Of a DNA stretch of 64,000 nucleotides, positions 52,520 through 61,674 are shown piece by piece. The position numbers and the translations under genes were made by a program. The notes under the pieces were generated by a model that was not told the DNA's origin, searched no databases, and worked only from the letters and a program-made list of their open reading frames with translations. The DNA is taken from contig NZ_CP120468.1 in the NCBI RefSeq assembly GCF_029490015.1, positions 1,550,001 to 1,614,000 of the forward strand, written 5' to 3'. The DNA is from Halobaculum limi (GTDB taxonomy: Archaea > Halobacteriota > Halobacteria > Halobacteriales > Haloferacaceae). The stretch's first letter is position 1. Each line of letters begins with the position of its first letter.

Positions 52520-53059
52520 ATGACCGAAGAAGAATCGAATTCCAAGGGCCTGATGGAGCGCCAGACCACCGGCGAAGACCGCGTGCGGATGGCCGCCCGA
52601 CAGCTGTCGGAGCCGCGGACGGCCAACTGGATCGCCTCCGAAGCGGGCTGGTCACACGAGCCGACCAAGCGCGTCCTCGAACGGCTCGTCGACGATGGCA
52701 TCCTCCACCGTGACGAGAGCGGTACTCACAGGACGTACTACCCTGATTACCGCCGCCAAGCGATGCAGGAAGCGATGCGGCTTCGAGACAGCGGGCACAC
52801 TGTCGAGGAACTCACGGACCGTCTCGCCGATATGAAGGCGCAGATCCGCAACTGGGAGGACGAATTCGACGTCGAGTCACCGAACCAGCTTCGCGGAACG
52901 CTCGCCGAGGAGGGTCTCGACGCCGACGAAGAAGACCGTCGCCGTGAGATCGCCCGCGAGTGGGAACACCTCCAGCGTCGCATCGACATTGTCGGCTTCA
53001 CCATCCGCGAATGGGACTTTCTCACTCCAACGAACGAGCCTGCCGAGGCCAGTAGCTGA
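52520..53059 (+). CDS. Winged-helix transcription regulator
   Basis: The protein has 179 residues. The N-terminal part is a winged helix: RMAARQLSEPRTANWIASEAGWSHEPTKRVLERLVDDGIL, then an HRTYYPDYRR wing. A coiled helical segment (about 85-150) with TVEELTDRLADMKAQI suggests dimerisation. This is the pattern of ArsR/TrmB-like haloarchaeal regulators. The ligand and targets cannot be inferred. It has a TATA element at leaderless distance. Confidence 0.82.
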   Translation: MTEEESNSKGLMERQTTGEDRVRMAARQLSEPRTANWIASEAGWSHEPTKRVLERLVDDGILHRDESGTHRTYYPDYRRQAMQEAMRLRDSGHTVEELTDRLADMKAQIRNWEDEFDVESPNQLRGTLAEEGLDADEEDRRREIAREWEHLQRRIDIVGFTIREWDFLTPTNEPAEASS

Positions 53060-53112
53060 CGGATGTCGGTCCCGCATCCCGGTGGTGATGGCGACGGTGG
53101 GAACTATTATCG

Positions 53113-53691
53113 CTACTGCAGTTGGCGCGGGCGCTTCGCATTAGCGAAGTATGTGATGAGGCGAAGGCCAACGAAGACAGCCAGTGCAGCGACGATCAAT
53201 TCGATTTGTGGGTGCGTATCCATATCCTGATAGATACGAATCATCCTCGTCCACGGGGCGATTTCATCGGCTGGGCTCTCTGGAACTGGAAACAACGGAT
53301 AGAGGAGAAAGCGAGCGGCGTAGTACTTCCCTGAGAGGAAGAACGTGTAGGTGTCTCCCAATAGATGACTGGCGTAGCCAATTGCGAACGCTGCAGGAGT
53401 CAGTCGCCGTAATCTGTCCAGCGGAGACCCTGTAGGCCACCGATCGGCCAGCCGCACCGAAACATACCACACCGCTCCGCTCACCAACGCGAACGTGAAA
53501 ACAGAGTGAGCGAGTGAGCGCCCGTACGTGAGGACGCCGACATACGCGAGTGGTTTGTCGACCAGATCTGGAAACTGACTCCCAAACAAGACTGGTAGTA
53601 ATGCAAGCCGAGCGGGGAGTCGATGAGTCCCAATCGCAGCATACGCAACATAGCAGAGATACGCGAGTGTCGCGTGGCCCAGCGGTAACAC
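53113..53691 (-). CDS. YdjM-type metal-dependent membrane hydrolase
   Basis: The protein has 192 residues from GTG 53691, starting LPLGHATLAYLCY, the family's usual start. It has SQFPDLVDKPLAYVG, LTYGRSLAHSVFTFALV and FAIGYASHLLGDTYTFF, with His/Asp residues on membrane helices typical of the YdjM (LexA-regulated, membrane-bound hydrolase) family. It has about four membrane helices. Its biochemical substrate is not established. Confidence 0.88.
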   Translation of the reverse strand: MLPLGHATLAYLCYVAYAAIGTHRLPARLALLPVLFGSQFPDLVDKPLAYVGVLTYGRSLAHSVFTFALVSGAVWYVSVRLADRWPTGSPLDRLRRLTPAAFAIGYASHLLGDTYTFFLSGKYYAARFLLYPLFPVPESPADEIAPWTRMIRIYQDMDTHPQIELIVAALAVFVGLRLITYFANAKRPRQLQ

Positions 53692-53880
53692 ACCCTATCG
53701 TGGATGTGTGGGAGTGTAAGCTTGTCCGAACGCGCCCTACCTCAAGCTGAGACAACGTCTCAAATCAATTACTTGCATCTCAAATACAGATTTTGACCAA
53801 ACCCAGTGTAATTCGTCCAAGGATAAATCATCGAATATTCTATGAAAACACCTAACAAGAATACCTGTGAAAAAGGGCGT

Positions 53881-54288
53881 ATGGCATTCGAAAAATTCGA
53901 TGAATCTGGTGCTGGGCGTGGCCGTCCCGCTGGAACTGAACCGATGATCTCCCTCCGCAAATCCGCAAGCATCGGTATCAACCGCGCAGCGCTTGAGGAG
54001 TTCTTCGCAGAGAATGAGGGGGCTGTGATGTACTACGATGAGGATAAGAACCGTATTGGGATCGAACCGGTCGCTGACAAGGATGCTGATGAGGCAGCCT
54101 ACACAGTCTCAATTACCGATGCTGGTGGAACGATTGCACCCAAAGCATTCCTCGAACGGTATGGGCTTGTGCCAGAGGTTACGACCCAGTTCGATCCTGA
54201 GTGGGACGATGATGAGTCACTCGTTGTCCTCGATTTGGATAACCCATCTGGAACGTATGGGACCCCTGACGACGAAACCGACGAATAG
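53881..54288 (+). CDS. Haloarchaeal conserved-type small acidic protein
   Basis: The protein has 135 residues from ATG 53881; ATG 53842 would add 13 residues. It has a Gly/Arg-rich leader (SGAGRGRPAGTEP), then SLRKSASIGINRAALEEFF and a beta-rich acidic body with VMYYDEDKNRIGIEPV. The layout faintly resembles an AbrB-like swapped hairpin, but that is inference. Function unknown. Confidence 0.65.
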   Translation: MAFEKFDESGAGRGRPAGTEPMISLRKSASIGINRAALEEFFAENEGAVMYYDEDKNRIGIEPVADKDADEAAYTVSITDAGGTIAPKAFLERYGLVPEVTTQFDPEWDDDESLVVLDLDNPSGTYGTPDDETDE

Positions 54289-54330
54289 GCATCTCCACCT
54301 AGTTGTCTCCGCTGCCCAACGCCGTCGCTC

Positions 54331-55266
54331 TTAGCTGAGTTCGTCGAGCAGGTCGCGCGTGGCCGCACGAACCGCATCATCACTCGAGGTCGGGGGCTCC
54401 CAGCCAAGTGCGGAGAGTTTCTCGACTGACAGGCGCATCTTCGGGACGTCGCCCGTCCATCCACGGTCACCGCCCGTGTATGCATACTCCGGAGAGAGGT
54501 CCATCTCTTCGCTCACAATATCGGCAATCCGGTTCACGGACGTCGTCGTCCGCGATCCCAGGTTGTAGGTGTTGAGGTCGCGTTCGGCGTTGTCGACAAT
54601 ATAGCACATTGCGTCGACGCAGTCAGTGACGTGGAGATACGACTTCTCTTGGCGCCCGTCACCGAGGATCTCTAATTCCTCGTTATTCGCCTGCAGTTTT
54701 TGGATGAAGTCGGGGATGACGTTCCCCCGTTGGTAGGGGCCAACGATATTCGCGAAGCGGTATACCCACGCAGTGAAGCCGTAACTCTTGGCGTACGTCG
54801 AGATCAGCGCCTCATCGGCAAGTTTCGAGGACCCGTAGATGCTGATGGGCTCGAGTGGGGCGTAGTCCTCTGGCGTCGGTCGGGGAGCCTCACCATACAC
54901 GGTAGAAGAAGACGTGAACGCAAGATTCGACACACCAGCATCCTCCATCGCCTCAAGGACGTTGTACGTCATCTCGGTGTTCTCTTCAAACAGCGTCCGG
55001 TCGTCGTCGTAGTTCGTGTCCGTGTACGCTGCGAGGTGGAAGACGACGTCTAGATCTGCTGTGACCGCCTCGGAAGTGTCACCGGCATCCGTGAGATCGG
55101 CCTCAATGATTTCAACGCCCTCCGGAATCCGACCAGGGTCGCCTTTGGAGAAATCGTCGGCGACACGAACGTCGGCGTCGTATGACTCCTGCAGGTGTCC
55201 AGCAAGGTGCGAGCCGATGAGTCCACCGCCACCAGTCACGAGAACCGTTGAATCGCGTAGGTTCAT
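54331..55266 (-). CDS. NAD-dependent sugar epimerase/dehydratase (GalE-like)
   Basis: The protein has 311 residues, an extended short-chain dehydrogenase. It has the Rossmann motif VTGGGGLIGSHLAGH, LDVVFHLAAYTDTNYD, TSSSTVYGE with the catalytic Ser/Thr, ISIYGSSK with the Tyr-x3-Lys pair, and YRFANIVGPYQRG. It is likely a UDP-glucose 4-epimerase or a related nucleotide-sugar epimerase supplying glycan precursors. It lies 42 bases from the end of the convergent small gene. Confidence 0.9.
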   Translation of the reverse strand: MNLRDSTVLVTGGGGLIGSHLAGHLQESYDADVRVADDFSKGDPGRIPEGVEIIEADLTDAGDTSEAVTADLDVVFHLAAYTDTNYDDDRTLFEENTEMTYNVLEAMEDAGVSNLAFTSSSTVYGEAPRPTPEDYAPLEPISIYGSSKLADEALISTYAKSYGFTAWVYRFANIVGPYQRGNVIPDFIQKLQANNEELEILGDGRQEKSYLHVTDCVDAMCYIVDNAERDLNTYNLGSRTTTSVNRIADIVSEEMDLSPEYAYTGGDRGWTGDVPKMRLSVEKLSALGWEPPTSSDDAVRAATRDLLDELS

Positions 55267-55538
55267 ATGAGATACAGCAACGATGGTCGGAAATGTCTTC
55301 TCTCTCAGTTTGACACTCTGATAGCCCTGGTGACTATGATAATATACTCGCTCACTTCGCAGTCAACGGACGATCACAGCTCAAAGGGGCTGGAAAAGCT
55401 GGTCTCCCCCGGGCTGCATACGAGAGTGAGACCCCTCTCTAACAATAGCAGGACATACTCGAACGAATTGACTCAGACTCCCGGGGCGTAGTGCAGGTGC
55501 GTCTAAGATCGGCAGGAATACTGAGACTGTACGCTACT

Positions 55539-56429
55539 TCAGTCGGTTGCTCCCGCAGGTGAATCACTCACAAGTTTACACGCACGCTCGATTGTCCGCT
55601 CGCCATAGGTCGCGCCATCGCTGTAGTGGACGTCATCCCACTTCGAGCGGACAAGCCCAGACTTGCGAAAGAGGCGGTCGACTTTGGATGGCTCACCATC
55701 CGTCCAAAACGCAAGCAGGCAACAAAGCGCCATATCTGCCTCGGAGTGGCTCTCATACCCGGCTGTCGAGCCGTTCCAGAGGGCGGTGAACTTCTCCCCA
55801 TTGGCTGCAGCCTTGGCGCGGTCAATGATCTCGACATCATCCCACGATGCACGAATGTCACCCGAGTTGGAGGTGCGATAATAGGTAGTCCCCGAGGAGT
55901 GAGACACGTCTACGTACTCGCTGTGAATCACCTGCAGCGCACCAGGTCGGACACAGGCGCGTGAGGGCGTTCCAGGAAGTCGTTCCCCGGTCATCGTGAA
56001 GAAGCGGGCATCATCGTACATTTCGACACTGCCGCGCCGCCGAGCCCCGTCTGGCAACCGTCCACGGGCGATTATGTGAACTCCAGTTCCCGATGGAGAC
56101 ACCTCAGTATACGACTGCAATCGCGTGACGATACGCACAGCATCGTCAGTAAGCACCCCAGTCTTAGGCTTTCGACAGTCGTCAAGATCCACACCGACGA
56201 ACGGGTCATCCTCGGTGAAGACGAAGCCGATTCCATCAACATCGGACCGTGCCGCACGGGACAACGCTGCGTCGAATGTTCCCCACGTCTCTGGGGATGC
56301 CGTTGAGGCGAACGATCCCTTCGATGGATCGAATGGGACTTTGGTTGTCCTTCCATCTCGATCTTGACTGATCCAACACACCCACTGTGGGTACTCACGA
56401 AGCCCGATTGGGAGCGCATTCGGATTCAT
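55539..56429 (-). CDS. PrimPol-type primase-polymerase (NrS-1 polymerase-like)
   Basis: The protein has 296 residues. It has the archaeo-eukaryotic primase core: GVDLDDC with the metal-binding acidic pair (81-84), SGTGVHII with the His (113-120) and SVEMYDDARFFTMTGE as the third motif. A C-terminal SHSEADMALCCLLAFWTDG module (about 223-262) matches the helix-bundle accessory domain seen in NrS-1-like phage polymerases. It is the last gene after the VirB4 ATPase with a 6-base gap, so it is co-transcribed with the conjugation-like operon. It probably synthesises primers or replicates the transferred element. Confidence 0.85.
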   Translation of the reverse strand: MNPNALPIGLREYPQWVCWISQDRDGRTTKVPFDPSKGSFASTASPETWGTFDAALSRAARSDVDGIGFVFTEDDPFVGVDLDDCRKPKTGVLTDDAVRIVTRLQSYTEVSPSGTGVHIIARGRLPDGARRRGSVEMYDDARFFTMTGERLPGTPSRACVRPGALQVIHSEYVDVSHSSGTTYYRTSNSGDIRASWDDVEIIDRAKAAANGEKFTALWNGSTAGYESHSEADMALCCLLAFWTDGEPSKVDRLFRKSGLVRSKWDDVHYSDGATYGERTIERACKLVSDSPAGATD

Positions 56430-56435
56430 CGGCTC

Positions 56436-58511
56436 TCACCACTCACGTGTTTCTCCGTCATCACCCGTCAGGGAGGCCGATAGACCGTGGCCATTCGACG
56501 CTGGCTCACTCAACTCCTGAGGAGAACCTGTGGACCGCTTTTCAGGGATTCCTGGCATCCCATTCGCGATGACTTGCCCTTCGAACGAACTAGCACGCAC
56601 GCGGAGCGGGAACCACCCTTCTTCGTCGATTCCGAGCAGGGCTTCTGAATATCCGTCTTCATCATTCCCGGCTTTCGCAGTCTGCACCCAGTTCACCTCG
56701 CGCTCGCTCAATCCGAACCATTCAGCGAGTTTCTCGGCTTCTTCTTGCACGCGGTGTATGAGCGTCATCGAGCAGAGGCTCGCAATCGTCCGAGCTTCCG
56801 GCGTCAGCGCGAACTCACCACCAGTTTGCGTGATAAACTGCAGTGACAGGTCGTAGTGCCTGCTGTGGCGCACGGCCGTCTCCAAGAAGCCGAGCGAGGT
56901 CGAATCTGCCATCAGATAATGGGCTTCGTCAATGGCGAACACTACGCGCTTGTCGGTGCCTTTCGCACGCTCATACACTGTGTTGAACAGCACCTGCATC
57001 ATCAGGCTCGTCTGGCTCCGCCCTCGCGTTCCCTCCTCTTGATGTAAGTCGAGATAGAGCACATCTGAGGTGAGATCAAGGTCGGTCGGCGCCGCCAAGT
57101 TGGCGAGGTCGCCACCATCGCGAAACGATGGACGGAGGTCTTTCAACAGCGTCTGTGCATCTGCGGTGACGCTCGATTGCTCACCACTCGTCGCATACCC
57201 GAATTCTGCAGGCAGTTCTAGCAGGTCTTCTAATACCGCAATCACATCTCGAATCGTCGGCGACGTCCGCGTGTGCGTCGACGGGTCGCGCGTGATTCCA
57301 TGTCGTTCATACGCCTCCTGGATCGCACGCCGAAGTGTCTGTGTTCGCCCGCCAAGCGGGCTTGCTGCGATATGCGTGAAGAACGTCTCGAAGAACGTCA
57401 TCACCCACGCAATCTGCTCAGACCACGGGTCGAGGTCAGGAACCTCAGCCAGGATCGCTTGGGGCGTGGCTTTCAGCTCGAGTGGGTTCAATCCGCGCGT
57501 CCCGCCAATCGTCACACGCTCGCCGCCGAGCGCGTCGTTCACGCCCGCGAATCCCTCCAGCGGGTCAAGCATCACGATGAGTGTCTCTTCATCATACATC
57601 GCCCGCCGAAGCAGCTGTAGCTTCGTCGAGAAGGACTTGCCCGCACCAAGTTTCCCGATAACCATCGCACAATAGCCCGTCTCGCGATTGAATCGATCAA
57701 GGATGAGCGGGCTCTCATTCAGCGCGTACGTCCCGTATTCGATCCCTGGTTCGGCAAAGGCGCCAGCGACAAATGGGAACATTGCACCGAGTGCGCCACC
57801 CAGCATCGGCGTTTGCGTATCCATCGACTCATTCAGTTTGTCGACGCCGACCGGGCTTGAGGAGATGAGCGAGTCAAGTTGTGCCCAGCGCGGCGTCACA
57901 GGAGTGAGATTCGCAGGTGAGCGACGAGCGGCGCTTGTGACGCCGTCGACGTCGATCTCAGTAGCTTGCTCACCTCGGACGGTGAGGTACATCGACGCGT
58001 CGAAGGCACGCATCGACGTGTTTCTGAGGACGTCATACAGCTCTTGGTGGTCCTCCAAGTCCTTTCGGACGCCGCGGGCGCCTGCCCGCCGCTTCTCTGA
58101 GAGGTACTCGTAATTCGCCTCTAATTCCTCGAGTTTGTTCTCGAGTGCGTCGAGCGTCCGATGCGTATCACGCGGTGTGATATGCAGCGAGACATCTGTG
58201 GTCCGTGTCTCTGGAGTCGAGTACAGTTCTTCGAACAAACCATCAACAGGCGCGTCCGGAAACTCACTCACCCATAGCGTCCGTGCCCACTGCTCGCCCG
58301 TTCGGATTGCGTTTGGCGTCCGCTCGATATCTGAGGGCGTCACAACCGACTGATGGACTGACTCAATCCCTCGCAATGGCCCAGTGTCTGGTTCATACTT
58401 GACGTCGATGTCTGGAGTCTGGTCAACTGCCGCTGTCTGGTCTGTCTCGTCTGTCGCGTGTTCGTCATCCGATGCTGCAGTACCGATGAATGGGAGTCTA
58501 TCGCGGATCAT
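56436..58511 (-). CDS. VirB4/TraC-type conjugative AAA+ ATPase
   Basis: The protein has 691 residues from ATG 58511, overlapping the preceding gene by 14 bases; longer frames run through that gene. It has Walker A GKLGAGKS (286-293), Walker B VVFAIDEAHYLMA (523-535), RGLNPLEL and RIQEAY-like helices. The N-terminal ~250 residues match the VirB4 C-terminal part of the N domain. It is the energy motor of a type IV secretion or conjugation-like apparatus. It is soluble and attaches to the membrane through partners. Confidence 0.9.
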   Translation of the reverse strand: MIRDRLPFIGTAASDDEHATDETDQTAAVDQTPDIDVKYEPDTGPLRGIESVHQSVVTPSDIERTPNAIRTGEQWARTLWVSEFPDAPVDGLFEELYSTPETRTTDVSLHITPRDTHRTLDALENKLEELEANYEYLSEKRRAGARGVRKDLEDHQELYDVLRNTSMRAFDASMYLTVRGEQATEIDVDGVTSAARRSPANLTPVTPRWAQLDSLISSSPVGVDKLNESMDTQTPMLGGALGAMFPFVAGAFAEPGIEYGTYALNESPLILDRFNRETGYCAMVIGKLGAGKSFSTKLQLLRRAMYDEETLIVMLDPLEGFAGVNDALGGERVTIGGTRGLNPLELKATPQAILAEVPDLDPWSEQIAWVMTFFETFFTHIAASPLGGRTQTLRRAIQEAYERHGITRDPSTHTRTSPTIRDVIAVLEDLLELPAEFGYATSGEQSSVTADAQTLLKDLRPSFRDGGDLANLAAPTDLDLTSDVLYLDLHQEEGTRGRSQTSLMMQVLFNTVYERAKGTDKRVVFAIDEAHYLMADSTSLGFLETAVRHSRHYDLSLQFITQTGGEFALTPEARTIASLCSMTLIHRVQEEAEKLAEWFGLSEREVNWVQTAKAGNDEDGYSEALLGIDEEGWFPLRVRASSFEGQVIANGMPGIPEKRSTGSPQELSEPASNGHGLSASLTGDDGETREW

Positions 58512-59532
58512 CGTGGATTGTGGAGGGTGTGTGCACAAGCGGGCGCGTCCGAAGCACCTGCTCCATATTCTCGTATTCGCGCTGCTCGCCAGCCCAGAAC
58601 GCTGCAAGCAACTCCGTTGCCTCACTACAGTCAACGCGTGTTGCCGCACAGCCGTCGATCTCGCGAAGGCCAGCCTCAACGCGACGCAGGCGGTCATCGA
58701 GTTCAGCAATCATCGCCACTCGCTGGTCATCCACAGACGGGGCCAGCCAGATATCGATAAACACGCCAAGAACGGGAACGACGGCGAGTTTCTGGATGAG
58801 GCTCTCGCGTTCGTAGCGAACTTCTCCGGACGTCACGGGGACGACCACATAGTGGTCGCGGATGGTCATCCGACGCTCAGCAAGATCGAATGCATACCAA
58901 TCGAGGTAGTGCTCAATGAGCGCTGCAAGCCGCGGATTCGACTTCACATCGGCGTCGCCAAGTCGCGCCTCGTACGTCGCGAGGAACTCGTCGACGGGAA
59001 ACGGCTGCGTCGTCGAGAAGATCTGGATGGGAAACTCAACGACGGTGTTACAGAACTCCTCGAATGCGTGAGCTTTCGCCGCCCATTCATCCCTCGTCGC
59101 GAGCGCCATCGCTGGTGGGTCAACCTGCACCACCCCGACGAACGCGCCGTCAGTGCGCTCAAGCAGTCCTTCCTCGGGGTGAACCCGCTCAATCTGTGTG
59201 TACTGCTTTGCGTCCTCGTGCGGGAGGTCGTGGACACTTCGGTGGTACCCGAGAAACGTCACGAACCAGTTGAGGCTCGTCGTGTACGAGGGAGTGAGAT
59301 ACACGAAGGTCACACCCAGGGCGATGCCGACTGCTGCAAGTGGAAGCGTGAGCGTCTGCGGTTGGTATCCACCGACCGTAAGCGTCGACGGCAGCAATAC
59401 CTGCGTCAACAGGATGACTACCACGCCGGGCGTGAGTGCAACTGCAAGGTCGGTGAGCGTGTACGACCCGAAGAGTTTCGTCTCGGTTCCGATGGACTTC
59501 GGGATACGCTTGGCTGGATCAGTCGCACTCAT
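58498..59532 (-). CDS. PrgI/VirB3-like membrane protein fused to a VirB4 N-terminal-like domain
   Basis: The protein has 344 residues. Two N-terminal membrane helices (about 25-80) as in PrgI/VirB3 are followed by a soluble domain with ERTDGAFVGVVQVDPPAMALATRDEW and FPIQIFSTTQPFP, which reads like the N-terminal domain of VirB4/TraC. A third hydrophobic segment occurs near 245-265. The start overlaps the VirB6-like stop codon (ATGA). It probably anchors the VirB4 ATPase at the membrane. Confidence 0.82.
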   Translation of the reverse strand: MSATDPAKRIPKSIGTETKLFGSYTLTDLAVALTPGVVVILLTQVLLPSTLTVGGYQPQTLTLPLAAVGIALGVTFVYLTPSYTTSLNWFVTFLGYHRSVHDLPHEDAKQYTQIERVHPEEGLLERTDGAFVGVVQVDPPAMALATRDEWAAKAHAFEEFCNTVVEFPIQIFSTTQPFPVDEFLATYEARLGDADVKSNPRLAALIEHYLDWYAFDLAERRMTIRDHYVVVPVTSGEVRYERESLIQKLAVVPVLGVFIDIWLAPSVDDQRVAMIAELDDRLRRVEAGLREIDGCAATRVDCSEATELLAAFWAGEQREYENMEQVLRTRPLVHTPSTIHDDPR

Positions 59533-60794
59533 TGCTCGTCCTCGCGGTCGCGTTGCTTGCGAGCGTGAGAATCACGCCTGGTGGGCGAGTGAGAGCCAGA
59601 GTCACGCTGTGAGTTGTCGCCACGGGTAGGCCCAAGCGGGTCACGCTGCCCACGTGCACGGCTTCCCGCTCGACGAAGGGTTTCGAGCCGTGATGTGTGA
59701 CTATCTTCACCTGATTCGGGTGTGACCCGGTCGACAAGACGCGTTTTCGCAGTCCGCGTTCGAGAGCGCAATCGCATCCCTGCCCGGTTTGCACGTGAGT
59801 CACCAGACCCGAACTCACGAGTCCCGTCACGGCTGACCGCACCGTCGCCGCGGACGCCACGCCAGAAATTCCGACTCTGGTGTGTGCCAGATTTCCCCGC
59901 AGCAGTTGCCCGAGTTGTCCGTCGCCGTGCGCGTTCTGCAGAGACGTGTTGTGCAGTCCGGTCAGCTGTGAACAGCAGGGCACCCGCTTGCCAGAACAGG
60001 ACGAACGGTGACGCAACTGCAACGACCGGGATCACGAGTGCGGTAATCCACGCGCCGAATCCACCCAGTGACAGTGAAACCTCATCGCCGAGGATCTCCC
60101 CAAGTCGAAAGAGAATGGCTACTGGCACGGTCATAAACAAGAACGGAACGTAGAACCCAGCGAGTCGGCGGACGAAGCCTGAAACGAGGGTAAATGGTCC
60201 AACTCCTGGAACCCAGAGGGCAATGAGGAGTGGCATCATCAACACGAACAGATAGAGGACAATCTCGCGAACGAAGTAAACGAGTCCGATGAGAATGAAC
60301 AAGATGAGGTCAACTGAGAGTGCGAGCGCTACTCCAAGGACTCCGATAGCTCCGAAGGAAAGTGTCTCAAACAGCGTGATGTTCGAGAGGTCCGGAACGA
60401 GATAGCCCGTCAGCGCCTCTATGAAGCGAAGCGATAAGGCAGCGATCCACCACCAGAAGAGGATTCCAACTAACCCCGAGAATGCACGCTTCTTGAGCTT
60501 CGAGCGGTGGTAGCCACTGAAGAGGTAACTCGTGGATTCGAGGAATATCACAAGCCCAATCGAGAGGCCCCACAGGAGAAGCGCCAATGGGAAGATGTAC
60601 TCCCAGTACTGATCGTACAAGCTGGGCCAGATTCCATTCGTTGGGACCTCAAAAACGGAATCCGGGTGAGGGGTTCCAACAATCTCTTTGACAATAGTAT
60701 TCCCTTGATTTTGTATCAACTTCCGAACTGGTTCCGTCAAAACCTGTAGAAACTCACGAAGGGCGGAGACGATAACATCGACGAGTGTGCTCAA
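59529..60794 (-). CDS. VirB6/TrbL-like polytopic membrane protein
   Basis: The protein has 421 residues from TTG 60794; no ATG is close. About seven membrane helices lie in residues 45-290 (for example YIFPLALLLWGLSIGLVIF and LYLFVLMMPLLIALWVPG). The hydrophilic, Arg/Gly/Ser-rich tail of ~130 residues is probably disordered and cytoplasmic. This is the VirB6/CedA type of channel component. Confidence 0.82.
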   Translation of the reverse strand: MSTLVDVIVSALREFLQVLTEPVRKLIQNQGNTIVKEIVGTPHPDSVFEVPTNGIWPSLYDQYWEYIFPLALLLWGLSIGLVIFLESTSYLFSGYHRSKLKKRAFSGLVGILFWWWIAALSLRFIEALTGYLVPDLSNITLFETLSFGAIGVLGVALALSVDLILFILIGLVYFVREIVLYLFVLMMPLLIALWVPGVGPFTLVSGFVRRLAGFYVPFLFMTVPVAILFRLGEILGDEVSLSLGGFGAWITALVIPVVAVASPFVLFWQAGALLFTADRTAQHVSAERARRRTTRATAAGKSGTHQSRNFWRGVRGDGAVSRDGTREFGSGDSRANRAGMRLRSRTRTAKTRLVDRVTPESGEDSHTSRLETLRRAGSRARGQRDPLGPTRGDNSQRDSGSHSPTRRDSHARKQRDREDEQ

Positions 60795-60795
60795 A

Positions 60796-61674
60796 TCACT
60801 CCCCTCCGTGGCTAATCCGGTTTTGTATGATTGTGGACTGCTCGTTGAGGAGCGCTAATTCAACTTTTGAACAGACGTATTCCCCAATAGAGTTGACCTG
60901 ACGGGACTGACCTCCAGGGTTGAATTTGACTTTTTGCTCTACAGCGGTGCCATCAGCAACACCTACGACCACTGTGAACTCACCATCTTCACTGCAGGAA
61001 TCTACCGCAGAGTCGGGGAATAACAAGGGAGACTCATACCCAACATACGACTGGGTTTCACCAGGACCTATGACTAGTTCCGATGCGTTCTCTGGTCTCT
61101 TAATCCAGGGTATCCCGAGAAGACCTGTTAAATCTCTATTTGCGCTCTCCTGTGGAGCATTACGGTATACAAGATCGTAGACCCAGGTCGGCGCTGTCCC
61201 GACATTTTCAATTGAGACTATGACTCTGCCCAAGTCTTCAGGGCGGGGTCCAGTATATTGTGAGACACCTCTTATCCTGAGTTGTGGTGTGAAGTCCAGT
61301 TGCGTTTGTTCTCCATCTGTTTCAGGAAGTGCGATGACCTCGTAACTACCCGGACGATAGTGGTCGTGCCCGCCGAGTCCATCATTAAGATCCAGCATCT
61401 CAATCAACACCCGAGTCTCTCCAACCGCCACACGCTGTTGTGCGAAGAGACTCCCTTCGGGGTCGATCACATTGATCATCGAGACGTCGTGGTCCTCGCG
61501 GAGTCGAATCGCGAGATGCTGCCCCTCGAACGCGATCGACTCAAACACGGACTCGGTTGCTGGCGTCGCAGTCGATGAGCCGCCCACGCTAGTACACCCA
61601 GCGAGTGCTGTTGCCCCGAGTGCACCAGCTCCAGTGAGCACACGGCGACGCGAAATTGGACTGTCACGCCGCAT
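60796..61674 (-). CDS. Tat-exported lipoprotein of the conjugation-like operon
   Basis: The protein has 292 residues. The N-terminal Tat motif SRRRVLTGAG is followed by the lipobox LAGC, so it is exported folded and lipid-anchored at Cys27. The mature part is beta-rich with an SIENVGTAPTWVYDL module. It is adjacent to the upstream gene with no gap and one base from the next. Role: surface component of the secretion apparatus (inference). Confidence 0.82.
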   Translation of the reverse strand: MRRDSPISRRRVLTGAGALGATALAGCTSVGGSSTATPATESVFESIAFEGQHLAIRLREDHDVSMINVIDPEGSLFAQQRVAVGETRVLIEMLDLNDGLGGHDHYRPGSYEVIALPETDGEQTQLDFTPQLRIRGVSQYTGPRPEDLGRVIVSIENVGTAPTWVYDLVYRNAPQESANRDLTGLLGIPWIKRPENASELVIGPGETQSYVGYESPLLFPDSAVDSCSEDGEFTVVVGVADGTAVEQKVKFNPGGQSRQVNSIGEYVCSKVELALLNEQSTIIQNRISHGGE

